Positions 48,001-58,895 of a stretch of 64,000 bases of DNA are shown here, piece by piece. Origin of the DNA: Parietaria judaica (Eukaryota; Streptophyta; Magnoliopsida; Rosales; Urticaceae). Each line of letters opens with the position of its first letter. Position 1 is the first letter of the stretch. A program made the translations under genes and the position numbers. The notes below the pieces were generated by a model. The model made no database searches. It worked only from the letters and a program-made list of their open reading frames with translations, and had not been told where the DNA came from. The stretch is taken from NCBI GenBank assembly GCA_954871525.1, contig OX940863.1, forward strand, positions 9,338,001 to 9,402,000. The letters are read 5' to 3'.

Positions 48001-51000
48001 TATCACTGTATTACTGTGATAGGAATGATGTTCGATTGGAAATTTCACTAATCAAGCATGAATCAGGACAACTAAAGACATAAATTACTAATTATTATAA
48101 AGATATAATTATTTAATTAAATAAGAGGTCTAAAAATTTGGTGGGCTGTTTTTCCGTTTTTGTATAGCTGATCATAAGATCACATCAAAGCCCCGATGCA
48201 AGGGCCGGTCAAGATGATTTCGGAGATCTGCTAAGTGGTTACAGTGAGGATCATGTTGGAGAATCAGGAAAACTTTACACTTTGTTTAGTGCCCCCGACT
48301 ATCCACAGGTTTTTGTTCTCGTCTCGTTCTTGTGTCTTTAGATATTTGGTCAATACATTTTTGCAAGTCTATTTGACATATCTTTGTGATCTGTTGTATA
48401 AATTGACAGTTCGGTGAACCGAAGTATAACAATGAAGGAGCATATGCTATACTGACGGCTCCGAATTTCGAGAATCCATCTTTCCATACATTTAAAGGTG
48501 TAAGACCACCAAAGGTAAGGTACACAAATTGTCGAGGAATATGATAGAACTCGAACTCGAATAGAGAACACCCACGAAAAAAAGAAGCCAATCGGGATTC
48601 ACCAAGCTGATGAATCCCGGAAACTTTCTTCCAAATCAACCGAAATTGCCTTTCCTTCAAGAGCAAGGCAAGGCAAAGACTCACAATCGATGCCATGTAG
48701 GATTAAACAACTTAATTTACGAAGCCTTAGACGCCTATATGATTTGGAAACCCAAATTAGTTACTAGTTTGGAAGTGACATAAATAACCTAAAGCTTAAA
48801 GACGATAAAAGGCTTAAAATTAAAATGGTGTGATTCTTGTTGTACCCCTTCCGTCCCGCCCCTGTATGTAATAATAAACCGGATGGTAGGGATTGATGAA
48901 TATCTTTTTTCTCTGGTATAATATTCTGTAAAGAACCTGACAATTTTTTTTTAAGGGAAGCTCATTCGAAGTTGGCACAACACTAATGGTTTTCTATTTT
49001 TCCATTTGTGCGCAGCTTACAGCATATGGCTCTTCTTCTTCTTCTTCTTCTCAAACTAGCTGTCCAGATTGGATGCTCTCGAAGGTTGACTTTGAGGCAT
49101 TGGGTATTTCAAACCCACCTTCATGGAGTGTTCCAATTGCCGACAGTACAGGCGGCACAAAATCTGTAGAAGTTCTGAGAGCCCCTTCTGTTGAAGGCTT
49201 GCCTCTGCCTTCAGAGTTACAGGTAAAACTAAATTTATGCAGTTGTATTGTCGGGATAGTGATAGGACCCAACATATAAACCAAGCACGAAACGAGGAAA
49301 TTTTATCGATAAACGTAAGCCTGCTCTCTATTCGAGAATTAGACTTGGAAAAGTCTCCCAATGTGGTTAAATAGGAAATTTCACTTATCAAACATGATGG
49401 CTAACCCTAACGGTGAGCGATTTATATAGTAGGCTTATACAACCTTATTAGACCAAGACCTGAAGTACCTAGAATACCCTTGATGAAAGTAAGTACAATA
49501 ACGGGTCTAACAAATTGATACTGTACTAAAAATCTTGATTTTGATGCAGGAGCCTCACATGGCTGCATTTGAGTATCTCTTCGAGCTTGTTGCTGGTTTG
49601 AAATATATGGTTTCAACTAGAGTGAGTTTGTAATTCGGTTCTTTTCCATTGATGTTTTTCTCCCTGAAAACATGTGAATTTGATATTTTTGTTACCGGCT
49701 GCTGATGCAGGCGAGTGAGAGCAGAGCACCCGAATCAGCTATGGAAGTGAGTGTCCCGAACGAAAATGAAGGAGAAATTGTTTTGAACGAAAACGAAGGG
49801 CAAAACGCTCTGGATGAGAGGGAACAGCAAAGTGCGTCAATTGAAATGGGAGAGTGCGAAGAGCAGAATGTTGTGGATGAAAAGGAAGAAGAGCCAGAGA
49901 TTCCGTCTGAGAAGGAAGAGAAAGAGAACGAGATGGAGACTGAAGAGGAAGGAAAAGGCGCAATGAATGAAACGCAAGGGCAAGATGGTCCGAGTGTGGA
50001 CGAAGAACATAACGTTGTGGCTGAAACGGAAGGACTAGATATTGAGACCGAAAAGGAGGAAACCGAAACAGAAAAAATGGAAATGGAGACCGAACAGGAA
50101 GAAACAGAGACTGGAAAGGTGGAAACAGAGACTGAGAATGTGGAAATGGAGACCGAGAAGGAGAAGGAAACCGAAACAGTGGAAACAGAAACCGAGAGAG
50201 AGGCTGAAGAGGAGGAATTGGAGACCGAGAAGGAAGAGGAGGCGGCAGTAAATGAGGAGGCCGAGAAGGAGAAAGAGGAGTCGTCAGTAAACGAGAAGGA
50301 GGCAGCGGAGGAGGAAATGGAGACAGAGAATGAGAAAGAGGAGGTGGCAGTAAATGAGAAGGAGGCCGAGAAGGAGGAAATGGAGGCCGAGAAGGAAACA
50401 GAGGAGAAGGTAGAAACGGTGTGCGAAACGGAAAAGGAAGGACAAGATGTTCGGAGTGGAAATGATGGTGAAAAAGAGGAAGCGCAGAGCGTTGCAGATA
50501 AGAAACGCGCAGAGGACGTTCCGAAGAAGAAGGACGAAGGGGAGAAACTAGCTGAAGAAGCTCCTACGGAGAAGGATGAGAGTGTTAAGGAGAAGAAACA
50601 AGAGGAGACGAACCTTAAAGGGAAGAAGAAGCATGCAGAAGAAGTTCCAAAAGAGAAGGAACATGGTGGGAATAAACAAGCAAAACAAGTTCTGAAGAAG
50701 GAAGACAATGATAAACTGGAGAAATCAGCCGAGAACGCTCCCGAGAAGAAGGAAGAGAAAGTGAAAAAAGCAGACGTTCCCGAGAAGAAGGAAGAGAAAG
50801 CGAGAGTGAAAAAAGCAGACCTTCCCGAGAAGAAGGAAGAGAAAGAGAAAGTGAAAAAAGCGGACCTTCCCGAGAAGAAGGAAGAGAAAGAGAAAACAAA
50901 AAAGCAAGCCGAGGAAGTTCCGAAGAAGAAGGAAGATAAGGATAAAGGCGAGAAACAAGCTAAAGACGTTTTGAAGGAGAAAGAAGAGAAGACTAAAGGG

Positions 51001-51222
51001 AAAAAACAAGCAGAGGAGGTTTCGAAGGAGAAGGAAGAGAAGGATCATAAAAGGAAGAAACAGACGGAGGATGTTCGGAAGCAGGAGAGTACTGTTGACG
51101 ATAAGGAAGTGAAAAAGACGTACAGAAAGGTCGGGAAGAAAAACCCGAACGAAGACGAGGCCAAAGTTGAAGAACAAGGTAAAGCGAAGAAGCACAAGAC
51201 GGAATCGAAGCCGAAAGAATGA
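45003..51222 (+). CDS. PP7-like phosphatase homolog, copy B (altered metal site, long charged tail)
   Basis: Eleven exons fit in phase: 45003-45015, 45433-45590, 45691-45741, 45952-46107, 46191-46949, 47478-47936, 48168-48308, 48410-48514, 49016-49222, 49550-49621 and 49711-51222, giving about 1210 residues. It is the paralog of copy A, with matching exon lengths of 51, 141 and 105. Two metal-site motifs are changed: GDVEG (~330) in place of GDxHG, and GNYVDRG (~359) in place of GDYVDRG. GNHE (~391), THGGLF (~444) and RSHQSPDAR (~538) remain. Residues ~707-1209 are a low-complexity tail, first Glu/Thr-rich, then Lys/Glu-rich with a repeated [14 protein letters not shown] unit, ending in basic [11 protein letters not shown]. 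The N-terminal module seen in copy A occurs twice. A structural or regulatory role is inferred; phosphatase activity is doubtful. Confidence 0.85.
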
Positions 51223-51724
51223 AGAATGCTGCTTCCTTAATAAAGCGAAGAAACTTGTTTATATTTGTTACCCTATTTTTCGGAATCAAGCTAAGTAAGC
51301 ATGTCTGTCTAAAAGTAATTGATGTTTTAGTGGTAATAGATCAGCTTTAGTTTGCAAACTGAATTAATTGATTATCAGGCTCTGCCTTCTATCTAATTGT
51401 ACCAATTTCTAATAATTACCAAATCAGATTTCGGGGAAATGTTGGTGTGGGGAGAAAAAACAAGAAAATCGGAACTTTCCCGTCTATAAATCAATTGCGA
51501 AAATTCTTTATCGGAATATGTTATTGGCAAATGGTATTCTAGAAATAAATACTGAAAATTCAGTGGGCAAAAGCATAAAAATCATTTTAAAAAATTGATA
51601 AATCAGTAATAAAAAAGATCTTGCCGGAATATAAGTAAAACATTGATTTTATTGTTGCAAATATGTAATTAATCAATCGCTAAAAGTTACCGCTATGCCG
51701 CTTATATTAAATTGTTTGCACACG

Positions 51725-52090
51725 GGGCGGAACTCCTACTCATATTACACAATTCTCCGTCCGGCTAATAACGGGTAGCTCATTGACAACTATGAAAAGC
51801 GACCATGTTATTATGTTTATTGTTATAGGCGTTTTTCTAACAACTACCATTTTTGTATTGACATTAAAGAGGTGAAACAAAAGAAGAATAAAATATCAAT
51901 TTGGGAAATTTTTATTACTAATAGTCAAGACTCTCCGTAATTAACTTATTGCGCGATTGACTTATCCATGATGATAAGAGAATTAACTTACTTTTATTTA
52001 AGGTCATTATTATAAACGTGTTTAGGCAAAGAAATTGTCAAAAAGTGAAATTTTGGAAAAAAGCTCGCAATTTAGAAAAGTAAGCTTTTC
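51725..52090 (-). repeat. Dispersed repeat, copy 2
   Basis: This is the reverse-complement counterpart of 7490-7850. It begins GGGGCGGAACTCCTACTC at about 51725 and includes GTCAAAAAGTGAAATTTTGG near 52040. Two copies 44 kb apart in opposite orientation in one window suggest a repeat that is common in this genome. Confidence 0.6.
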
Positions 52091-52590
52091 CATTAGTTTA
52101 CCATAGTATATACATAAAAGGATATACAATAGAGTGATGAGTGGTGAGATTTCAAAACGACAATAGAATAAAATTTTAAAATTAAATAAAATCTATATAA
52201 TTATATATATATATATAAAGATGAACTCACAAATGAGGTGGCACAATGAAATCAAGCAATTAAGAAATTGAGTTTTCTTCGAAAAACTACCAAGTGGTGT
52301 CACACAATAAAATCAAGCATTGAAAAATTCATTTTTTTTAGAATTTAACTTTTTTTAATCTTCTAAAAATCTTACCAATATTAAAGTCTCATTCATTTTC
52401 CAATAACAAAATAAAGTTTCTTTTATATTCAATAACAATAAATATTGTCTCCCCTTCAAAAAAAATAAAAAAAAATATTGTCTGTTCATTTTTTGTCTCA
52501 TTCAATTTCATGAAGGTATTGTGAATGTGAAATCTAGAGTTAGCATTGAAATATCATAACCAAAGTCATGAACAAACATATACATAATTG

Positions 52591-52726
52591 CTACAATTTA
52601 TAAACGTTTGTTATCATTATATCTTGAAAAAGGAAGAATCATATAAACTTAATTATTTCTACAATTTATAAACGTTTGCTATCATGATATCTTGGAAAAG
52701 GAAGAGTCATGCAGACTTGAATGCAT
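52591..52726. repeat. 68-bp tandem duplication
   Basis: CTACAATTTATAAACGTTTG starts at 52591 and again at 52659. The copies differ at several positions (for example ATCATTATATCTTG against ATCATGATATCTTG), so the duplication is older than the one at 19102. Confidence 0.8.
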
Positions 52727-54899
52727 ATATTATATATACGTGTGCTAACATATTTTTTTTTACTAATCCTTGGTTGCTCAGCTTCAAATCTCAGCCCTTT
52801 TCTCCACTAATCCACGGTTTAAAATCTCCGTCTCCGCTTGTGGTTTAGTTTTAGCATTATTTTATTTAGTTATGTCCATTGTCCCGGTACATGTTTCGAT
52901 CTCGGCTACAAACTCTGTTTGAACCTCACTCAGTTTCAGCATAATTTGTAGAAGAAGATTTTTTTTTTTTTTAAGGAAATTGTACGAAATACCCATTTTG
53001 TGTCAAAATGGTGAGGAGGCACGAAAGTGGTGAAGAAGAAGGTATTTTTTATTTTTTTTTAGCATTTTGCAGGCTATTTTTAGTTCATAAATCGTTCATG
53101 TATTTGGATCACATATTCACAGCATTGTCAACAAGAAGAAGTATGTAGGTATATTTCTTATTTATGTCTCAAATCTCCGTCTAAGCTTGAGGTATGGTCT
53201 TATTTACTCATGTCAGTTGTTCCGATATATGCTCAAATTTAACGAAAAATCCATACGAGAATATTACTTGAAAAATTATAAAGTCTCATGTGGATATAAA
53301 TCTTTTGATTATTATAGACAATCAAAAGAATAATAATAATAATAATAAGGATATTTTTTTTTATAGGATTTTGGATATTTAGGCGGTTTGGACTTATTGG
53401 GTGGGTCATGGGTGTACCGGAGAGTTGTTTGTGGACTATTTGTAGTATATAGAGAAATTAAAAAGAGTGGCTTATGTAATGTACTAAATCTATATATTAT
53501 AATAAGAAGAATTATATGTTAAAAGAAAGAACTACAAGATGTGAAATAGTATTGAAAATTTAGATTTTTTAATTAAAATTAGTGTTTCAACAATTATTAT
53601 TCGAAATTAATTATCGTTATTATTTTATTAATTACCATTGAAAAAATTAATTTACTATTTTTCTTGGTCTTTCGTTATTCACACTTGCTATTCGTTTGTC
53701 TTTTGCTATGTAGCATTATTAAACAATATTTATTTACTATTTGTCACAAACATGAATGAGATACGTTAATCAGTAAATGCATTTTGGTTTTATGTACGTA
53801 CAACGTACTAAAGGAAAGTTGAAGAGGAATATCTAATATCCATGCAAATCAGAGGATACAAAAATAATGGTATTTGTTTTATTTTTCTCGCTGATATATT
53901 TGATTTGTTCAAGTTCAACAATATGTATTGTCTATTATACAATGTTTTTTTGAAGAGAAATTGAGATTATCGGCCGGCATAAAGAGACAGTGGCTTGAAC
54001 AAAAACAATGCCAAGATGATGACAACCAAGCTTATCTGTGGAACACTAAAGATCATCTCTCTTAATGCTTATTTATTTATTTAATTGAATGATATTAAAA
54101 ATATATATGCGCTATGAATGAGAAACATTCTTATTTTATATGTAATATTTTTTCATCGGAAAAAAAATATGTTTAATAAATCAACTCCTACGTTTTCTGC
54201 TACCGTCCACTAGTAATGAAGTATAGGAGGTTTGAGTTTGGTGTTGGGCTTTGAAGCCCAGCCCAATAAAAGATTTTCTATTTAAATATTCGGCTTTTTA
54301 ACTGATCTACTTAAACTGCCGAGTGTCGGCAGATCTGCAGATTCCGCCGTCATCGACATCTAAAGACAAGCCGTCACCGATCTCCGTTCGATTTCGCCGC
54401 TGCTGTTGACTTCGCTGCTGTTCGCCGTAACTATTGATTTCCATTCTTCCAAACACTAGAAAGCTATCGTCTTTACAGTTTATACTCTTTATCAATCTCT
54501 TTTGATATGCTGGTTTCGAGCGATTCAAAAGTTTGAATTTTTTAGAGTTTCTCGAGCGATTGATTGATTTTTTATATTCATTTTTCTTCCAAAAAAATGT
54601 AGAAAGCTGTTGTCTTTAATATTGATTCAAGTTGCTTAGACTCTTTATCAATCCTTGTTTTTGTCAAGAGTACTTATTTATATCTCTTTGGTTTGCTGGT
54701 TGTTAGAGATACGGAAGACTAGGATTTTAGAAGCTCACATAGCTGGAATCATCTTCTACTTCATTATGGGTTTTTGGGGTCAGTTTTAGTTCTTGTCATT
54801 TAATTCTTCAGAATCAATTCGGACAATCGGTTTTTGTATTCATCTTTGCCGCTTTGACTTTCAGCTTTTTCAAAGTTTGGCCCGCGGAGGAACCATCAC

Positions 54900-57196
54900 A
54901 TGGGTTACAATCAGCACCCGAAATCTACGAGGCAAAACAAAGTCCAAGAGTGAGTTTTGCGGATACTTCAGCTCTGTCTTAGCCCGACAATTAAATTCTC
55001 TGGCTGCGTTGATTGAGTAATAAATTATTCAGGAAGAAAAAGAACAAGAAGAGGAAGCGTGATGAAAGTCCCGTTGTAACCCATTCCATTGCGTCAATAG
55101 TTGAAGATCTTGAAATAGGCGCGGTGGACGATAAAAAAGCTTCAAACGGTAGTACGGTATGTTTTGAATTTACTCGTGTACTGCCGATAAGGGTTTTTAT
55201 TGATCCTAAACTTTCGTGATCTATTGCTTAAAAGTGTGATCTTCATCAATCCTTATTACTTGATTACCGCCTCTATGTATAACATGTGTGTTATTCTGTA
55301 ACATTGTTAGGATCTGTTTTGCAGGTAAAGAATATCATGAAGTATAAAGTTGGTGGCAAGAGAAGAGATAGAATTTCCGACCTTCCTACATCTATTTTGC
55401 ATCGGATTTCGTCATTTCTCCCTCCGAGAGATGTGGCTATAACTTCCGTGTTGTCGAAGCAATGGCATTTCACACAGAAGTCCTTTCCTAGATTAAAATT
55501 TATTTCCAAGGACAAGGAAAGGCGTGGAAAATACTTTGACTATGTGGATAAGTCTCTGCAGTACTTCGTTCAACACAAGCTTTGCATAGATAGCATGGAC
55601 TTAAATCTCAGTTTTGAGGCTTCGGATTTTTTTCCAGTGGTTGATACATGGTTGCCATTAGCTCTTCACCGTGGTGCTTCCGAAATATCGTTCTCTTCCA
55701 TCCCATATCTGTACGCTCTCCCTGAAACAACATTCGTTGTCAACTCATCAATACCATGTGCTTATTCCACGTTTTTCTGCCTTCAAACACTTACGCTAGT
55801 TGGTATTACCCTAAGTGAGAATATTGTTCGTAATATCAACTACAATTGTCCTAACATCGCCGTGTTTGTTCTTGATTCCGTCCGTGGCTTTGAGACTCTC
55901 AATATTTCCAACCCTAACAAACTCGTGACTCTTACTATATCCAGAGCTGAGGAATTAAAGAATGTTTTCATTGATGCCCCTTCTCTCGATCACTTTCTCT
56001 TTCGGTGCGGTTTAACATTTCGGGACTGTGTCATTGATCTCACTTCTTGTTATAATATGAGAAAACTAGAGTTGCATAACAGTTTTATCGATGATGATCT
56101 ATTTCATCTACACATCTCTAGATTTCCTTTCTTGGAGGTTCTAAATATAGTGTATTGCCATTTTTTGCGAAGGATCCGGATCTCTCCGCAGCGGCTTAAG
56201 TATCTCCAAGTGTGTGGGTGTAATTCCATTGAAGCTATTGAAATTGATTCTCCAACTGTATCAAAATTGAAGTTCACACCAGGATATAAGGGATATGATA
56301 GAGATGTGGTTATGCCCACATTGGTTTCAACAAATACTAATCATTGTTCTATGGAATTTAGTTATTTAATAAACTACGCTATTGGCCAAGTAGAAACCCA
56401 TGCGTTCCTTGAGATCAGGGAATTCCTTGCCCGTGCTCCTTATGATCGAATAATATTTAAACCAAAAACTAGTGACCACCAGGTATAATTTTAAGTTCTC
56501 GTTTGCGTATTTTCATATTCAATTCTGAAATTGAGTTTGTCGTATTGATTATTGGTTTTGTTATAAATGGCAGGTAGATTGCGATCCAAAGGACGTGAGA
56601 TTTAAAATTGAAGAATTGAAAGAAGCTATAATTCCTCCATTGGTGGAAGTGGAATGTTTAGACTTCTGCAGTATTCATGTAAAGCATTCAGCCTATTGCC
56701 CAAGCCTTATACAAGGACTGATTTGGAGTTGCCATCCTAAGAGAGTGACTATGTACCATAAGGATGTAGATTGCATCAAGGTATTTTTCCATGACAACCC
56801 GGCCCGGATTCATTGTTTTCAACGCTACACTTTAATTCTTCTATTGATCGTAATTTTTTTTTACATTTTTTTTGTCACGAGGTTGTCCGCCTTATTTTGA
56901 CCTATTAGCTAAGGCAGCTTCTTCAGCATGAATTATATACACTAAACAGTCCTTTTGTTTTCCTGTGAATGTAGGTTTTTTGCCAGATGGTGATTCGAAC
57001 TAAATGCATGAAAACTGCGAAGATTGAAAGCATCGGAGGAACGGAACAAAACATCGAAAGCACTGGAGGAATCGAACTCGAACGCAAGCAGTTTCGTCAC
57101 TTGCTGGACAATCTCTCATCAATTCCAAAGTATAGTAAAGTAGTCTTCAAGTTGGAGTGGGATCATTCAGCGGTTCAAGGATTAACTTTATTTTAG
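54900..57196 (+). CDS. F-box protein with LRR-like (RNI-type) repeats
   Basis: Five exons fit in phase: 54900-54949, 55033-55156, 55325-56482, 56574-56780 and 56975-57196, giving about 586 residues. The F-box starts near residue 68: RDRISDLPTSILHRISSFLP, then PRDVAITSVLSKQWHF. Imperfect leucine-rich repeats follow through the large third exon (LTLVGITLSENIVRNI, LVTLTISRAEELKNV, LEVLNIVYCHFLRRI). The first ~58 residues contain a strongly basic KKKNKKRKR, a candidate nuclear signal. F-box proteins select substrates for SCF ubiquitin ligases through SKP1 binding. No substrate can be inferred. If translation starts instead at an ATG in exon 3, the basic part would be absent; the in-phase upstream exons and good GTGAGT donor favour the longer model. 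Confidence 0.82.
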
Positions 57197-57222
57197 CTTT
57201 CTTATCTTACCAAACAATAAAT

Positions 57223-57530
57223 TATTTTAGGGTTTTAATATCTCGATGAACGTAATGATCTTTGGTATGCTCGTGAATGTACTCGAGAACTCTAGCAGCG
57301 TCTAGAGCAATCTGTACCCTCACGATCCACGAAAGTGATGTGTTATGTGAAACAAAGTCAATTATTCAGTGTTAATTAATAAAACATGCAATTTTACACA
57401 AAAATGACCCGCCGTGGAACAAGCATACCCTCGGTTTGAGGATCATGTAAATGACTCTTAAGAGAACCCTTTTGTGCAAATACGTATATTAAACTCGTCA
57501 TTGGTTCCCGCATAGCCAATTAATCCTACC
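57223..57530 (-). pseudogene. Decayed LysM receptor-kinase fragment (kinase domain part)
   Basis: On the minus strand, 57345-57223 reads [20 protein letters not shown], then [16 protein letters not shown], before a stop. That is the kinase catalytic-loop region of plant LysM receptor-like kinases. Just upstream (57530-57430) come LIGYAGTNDEF and, in another frame, AQKGSLKSHLHDPQ, which is the preceding hinge region of the same family. The frame change and the break directly after HRDIKT, before the expected SNILLD, show it is a broken fragment. No ectodomain or other kinase exons were found nearby. Confidence 0.7.
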
Positions 57531-57607
57531 TGGAAACAACGAAGCATATATAAGTTATCGACTGGAAAGTTAATAGAACCGGGAGACAGAAACCGACGGG
57601 AAAAGGA

Positions 57608-57889
57608 GTGCATTTACGGGCCGCGGCTTTATTTCCACAGGATGACTCAGAAATAGCTTTGAGTTTGACAAGCAGACACGATTTAGGGGGTGAACGTTTC
57701 AAGCACGGTGTCATTACTATCAACGAATGCCTGCTTTTCGAGAGCATAAACGGAGCGCTTTCGTTTGCTGCCGAATCAGAAGGTTTCGACAAAGTGGCGA
57801 ATCGCATTTGGAATCTAAGGATAGAGGAATTGGCACGCCACGAGACGACAGGCGAAGGTGAAATTAAGAAACTCGTGTTCTTTTCCTGA
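57608..57889 (+). other. Unrecognised open frame, possible gene fragment
   Basis: This 93-residue frame reads protein-like throughout (for example FKHGVITINECLLFESINGA and FDKVANRIWNLRIEELARHE). I do not recognise the family. It has no obvious promoter or partner exons and lies between a kinase fragment and a duplicated exon, so it may be another fragment carried into this spot. It could also be chance. Confidence 0.25.
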
Positions 57890-58107
57890 GGACTTTTTGG
57901 CGCTCTGGTTTCTACTTTGACTCCGTACTTTGACTCGAAAGCAGCTTCTGAAATCTTGGGACCCAAGGCTGAAAGTTCCGGAGATGGCGTTCCATATGAA
58001 CAGCAATAAACACAATAAGATCAGAAGATGGAAACGAAATGGACCGAAAGATAAGACCTTACCTTCATGGAGGAAACCGTCTCGGACAAGACCCGAAGCA
58101 TATGACC

Positions 58108-58458
58108 GTGAACATGTGTACTTGTGTGGCAGGGTTTGATGCTAGTTCTTCTACTCAGCTTGTCGATGGAGATGGTGTGCTCAATGCGGATGGAATTGAC
58201 GGGTTAATGTGGTCTTTCTTATGCTGTTGTCTCCATCATGGGTCCTCAAAGTAGTGGTATGCCAGATTAGAGTTTAAGCTTGTTGTCGTCGTCTATTTTT
58301 TATCTCTTGTGTATGATTGAGGGTTCTAATGCTAATTACTCTACTAGTTTTAGAGTGAAGGAGCTTTGTCTGTAACGACTTTCAATATTATGATCTGTTT
58401 ATTTTCAAGTTGGTTATTCGATTTCAATGTGTTAATTGCTGATCCTGATTTTCATATG
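58108..58458 (+). pseudogene. Duplicated RHD3 exon 2 with flanking intron, disabled
   Basis: This segment matches 61578-61963 of the RHD3-like gene: the end of the upstream intron, the exon, and ~200 bp of the next intron, up to CTGATCCTGATTTTCATA. The copy has lost 23 bp inside the exon (after GACGGGTTAA), which shifts the frame and removes the segment coding IKEIKLGE. The P-loop part GPQSSG remains but out of phase. Intron sequence in the copy shows that it came through DNA, not RNA. Confidence 0.85.
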
Positions 58459-58895
58459 AACTTTGTCGGAACTTTCCCGTATTAAAAAAAATGGAATTTA
58501 ACTGAGACAAATGAAAAACTTTAGATACTTACGCCGTTATTTTCCCTATTTTAAAACATAAGAGATTACTTTACTACCAAAAAACAAGTTCAGGAGATCG
58601 CCAACATTGCATGGTACAACGAGTTGCCAATTACTCATCTTTCCTTAATGAATCATAAACCAAGAAACACTTATTTTTCACATTTATCTACCAAAACCAT
58701 GAAAATAAAACTACAATAGAGATCCAATGTTTCCCTGCATGAAAGCATAAGCTCAAACCTTGTTCAATCTACAATGATACAATTCAAACTGTCTCCAAGG
58801 AAAATATTTGTTGTGCATATTTCCCAGACCCCACAAGTCATACCGTGTCTGAGAAGTTTTCCTTCCATTAATCTGAGTCTTCCCTGCTGCTGGAA
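58459..58895. other. Short intergenic region before the RRM gene
   Basis: Nothing was recognised here apart from the probable 3' UTR of the minus-strand RRM-module gene. Confidence 0.5.

Larger units (their letters stand above)
51223..54899. other. Intergenic region between PP7-like copy B and the F-box gene
   Basis: No gene was recognised in this ~3.7 kb. It contains a dispersed repeat (51725-52090), a 68-bp tandem duplication (52591-52726), and the F-box gene promoter. The F-box 5' UTR probably begins near 54300 and may contain an intron; the open frame at 54307-54528 on the minus strand is antisense to this leader and is not called. Confidence 0.5.

Noticed and set aside
49692..50708. A 338-residue open frame on the minus strand, very Ser/Phe-rich
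   Set aside because: It is the mirror of the Glu/Lys repeat tail of PP7-like copy B; GAA/GAG-rich coding DNA automatically gives Ser/Phe-rich open frames on the other strand.
54307..54528. A 73-residue minus-strand open frame upstream of the F-box gene
   Set aside because: It is antisense to the probable 5' UTR of the F-box gene and has no family resemblance.
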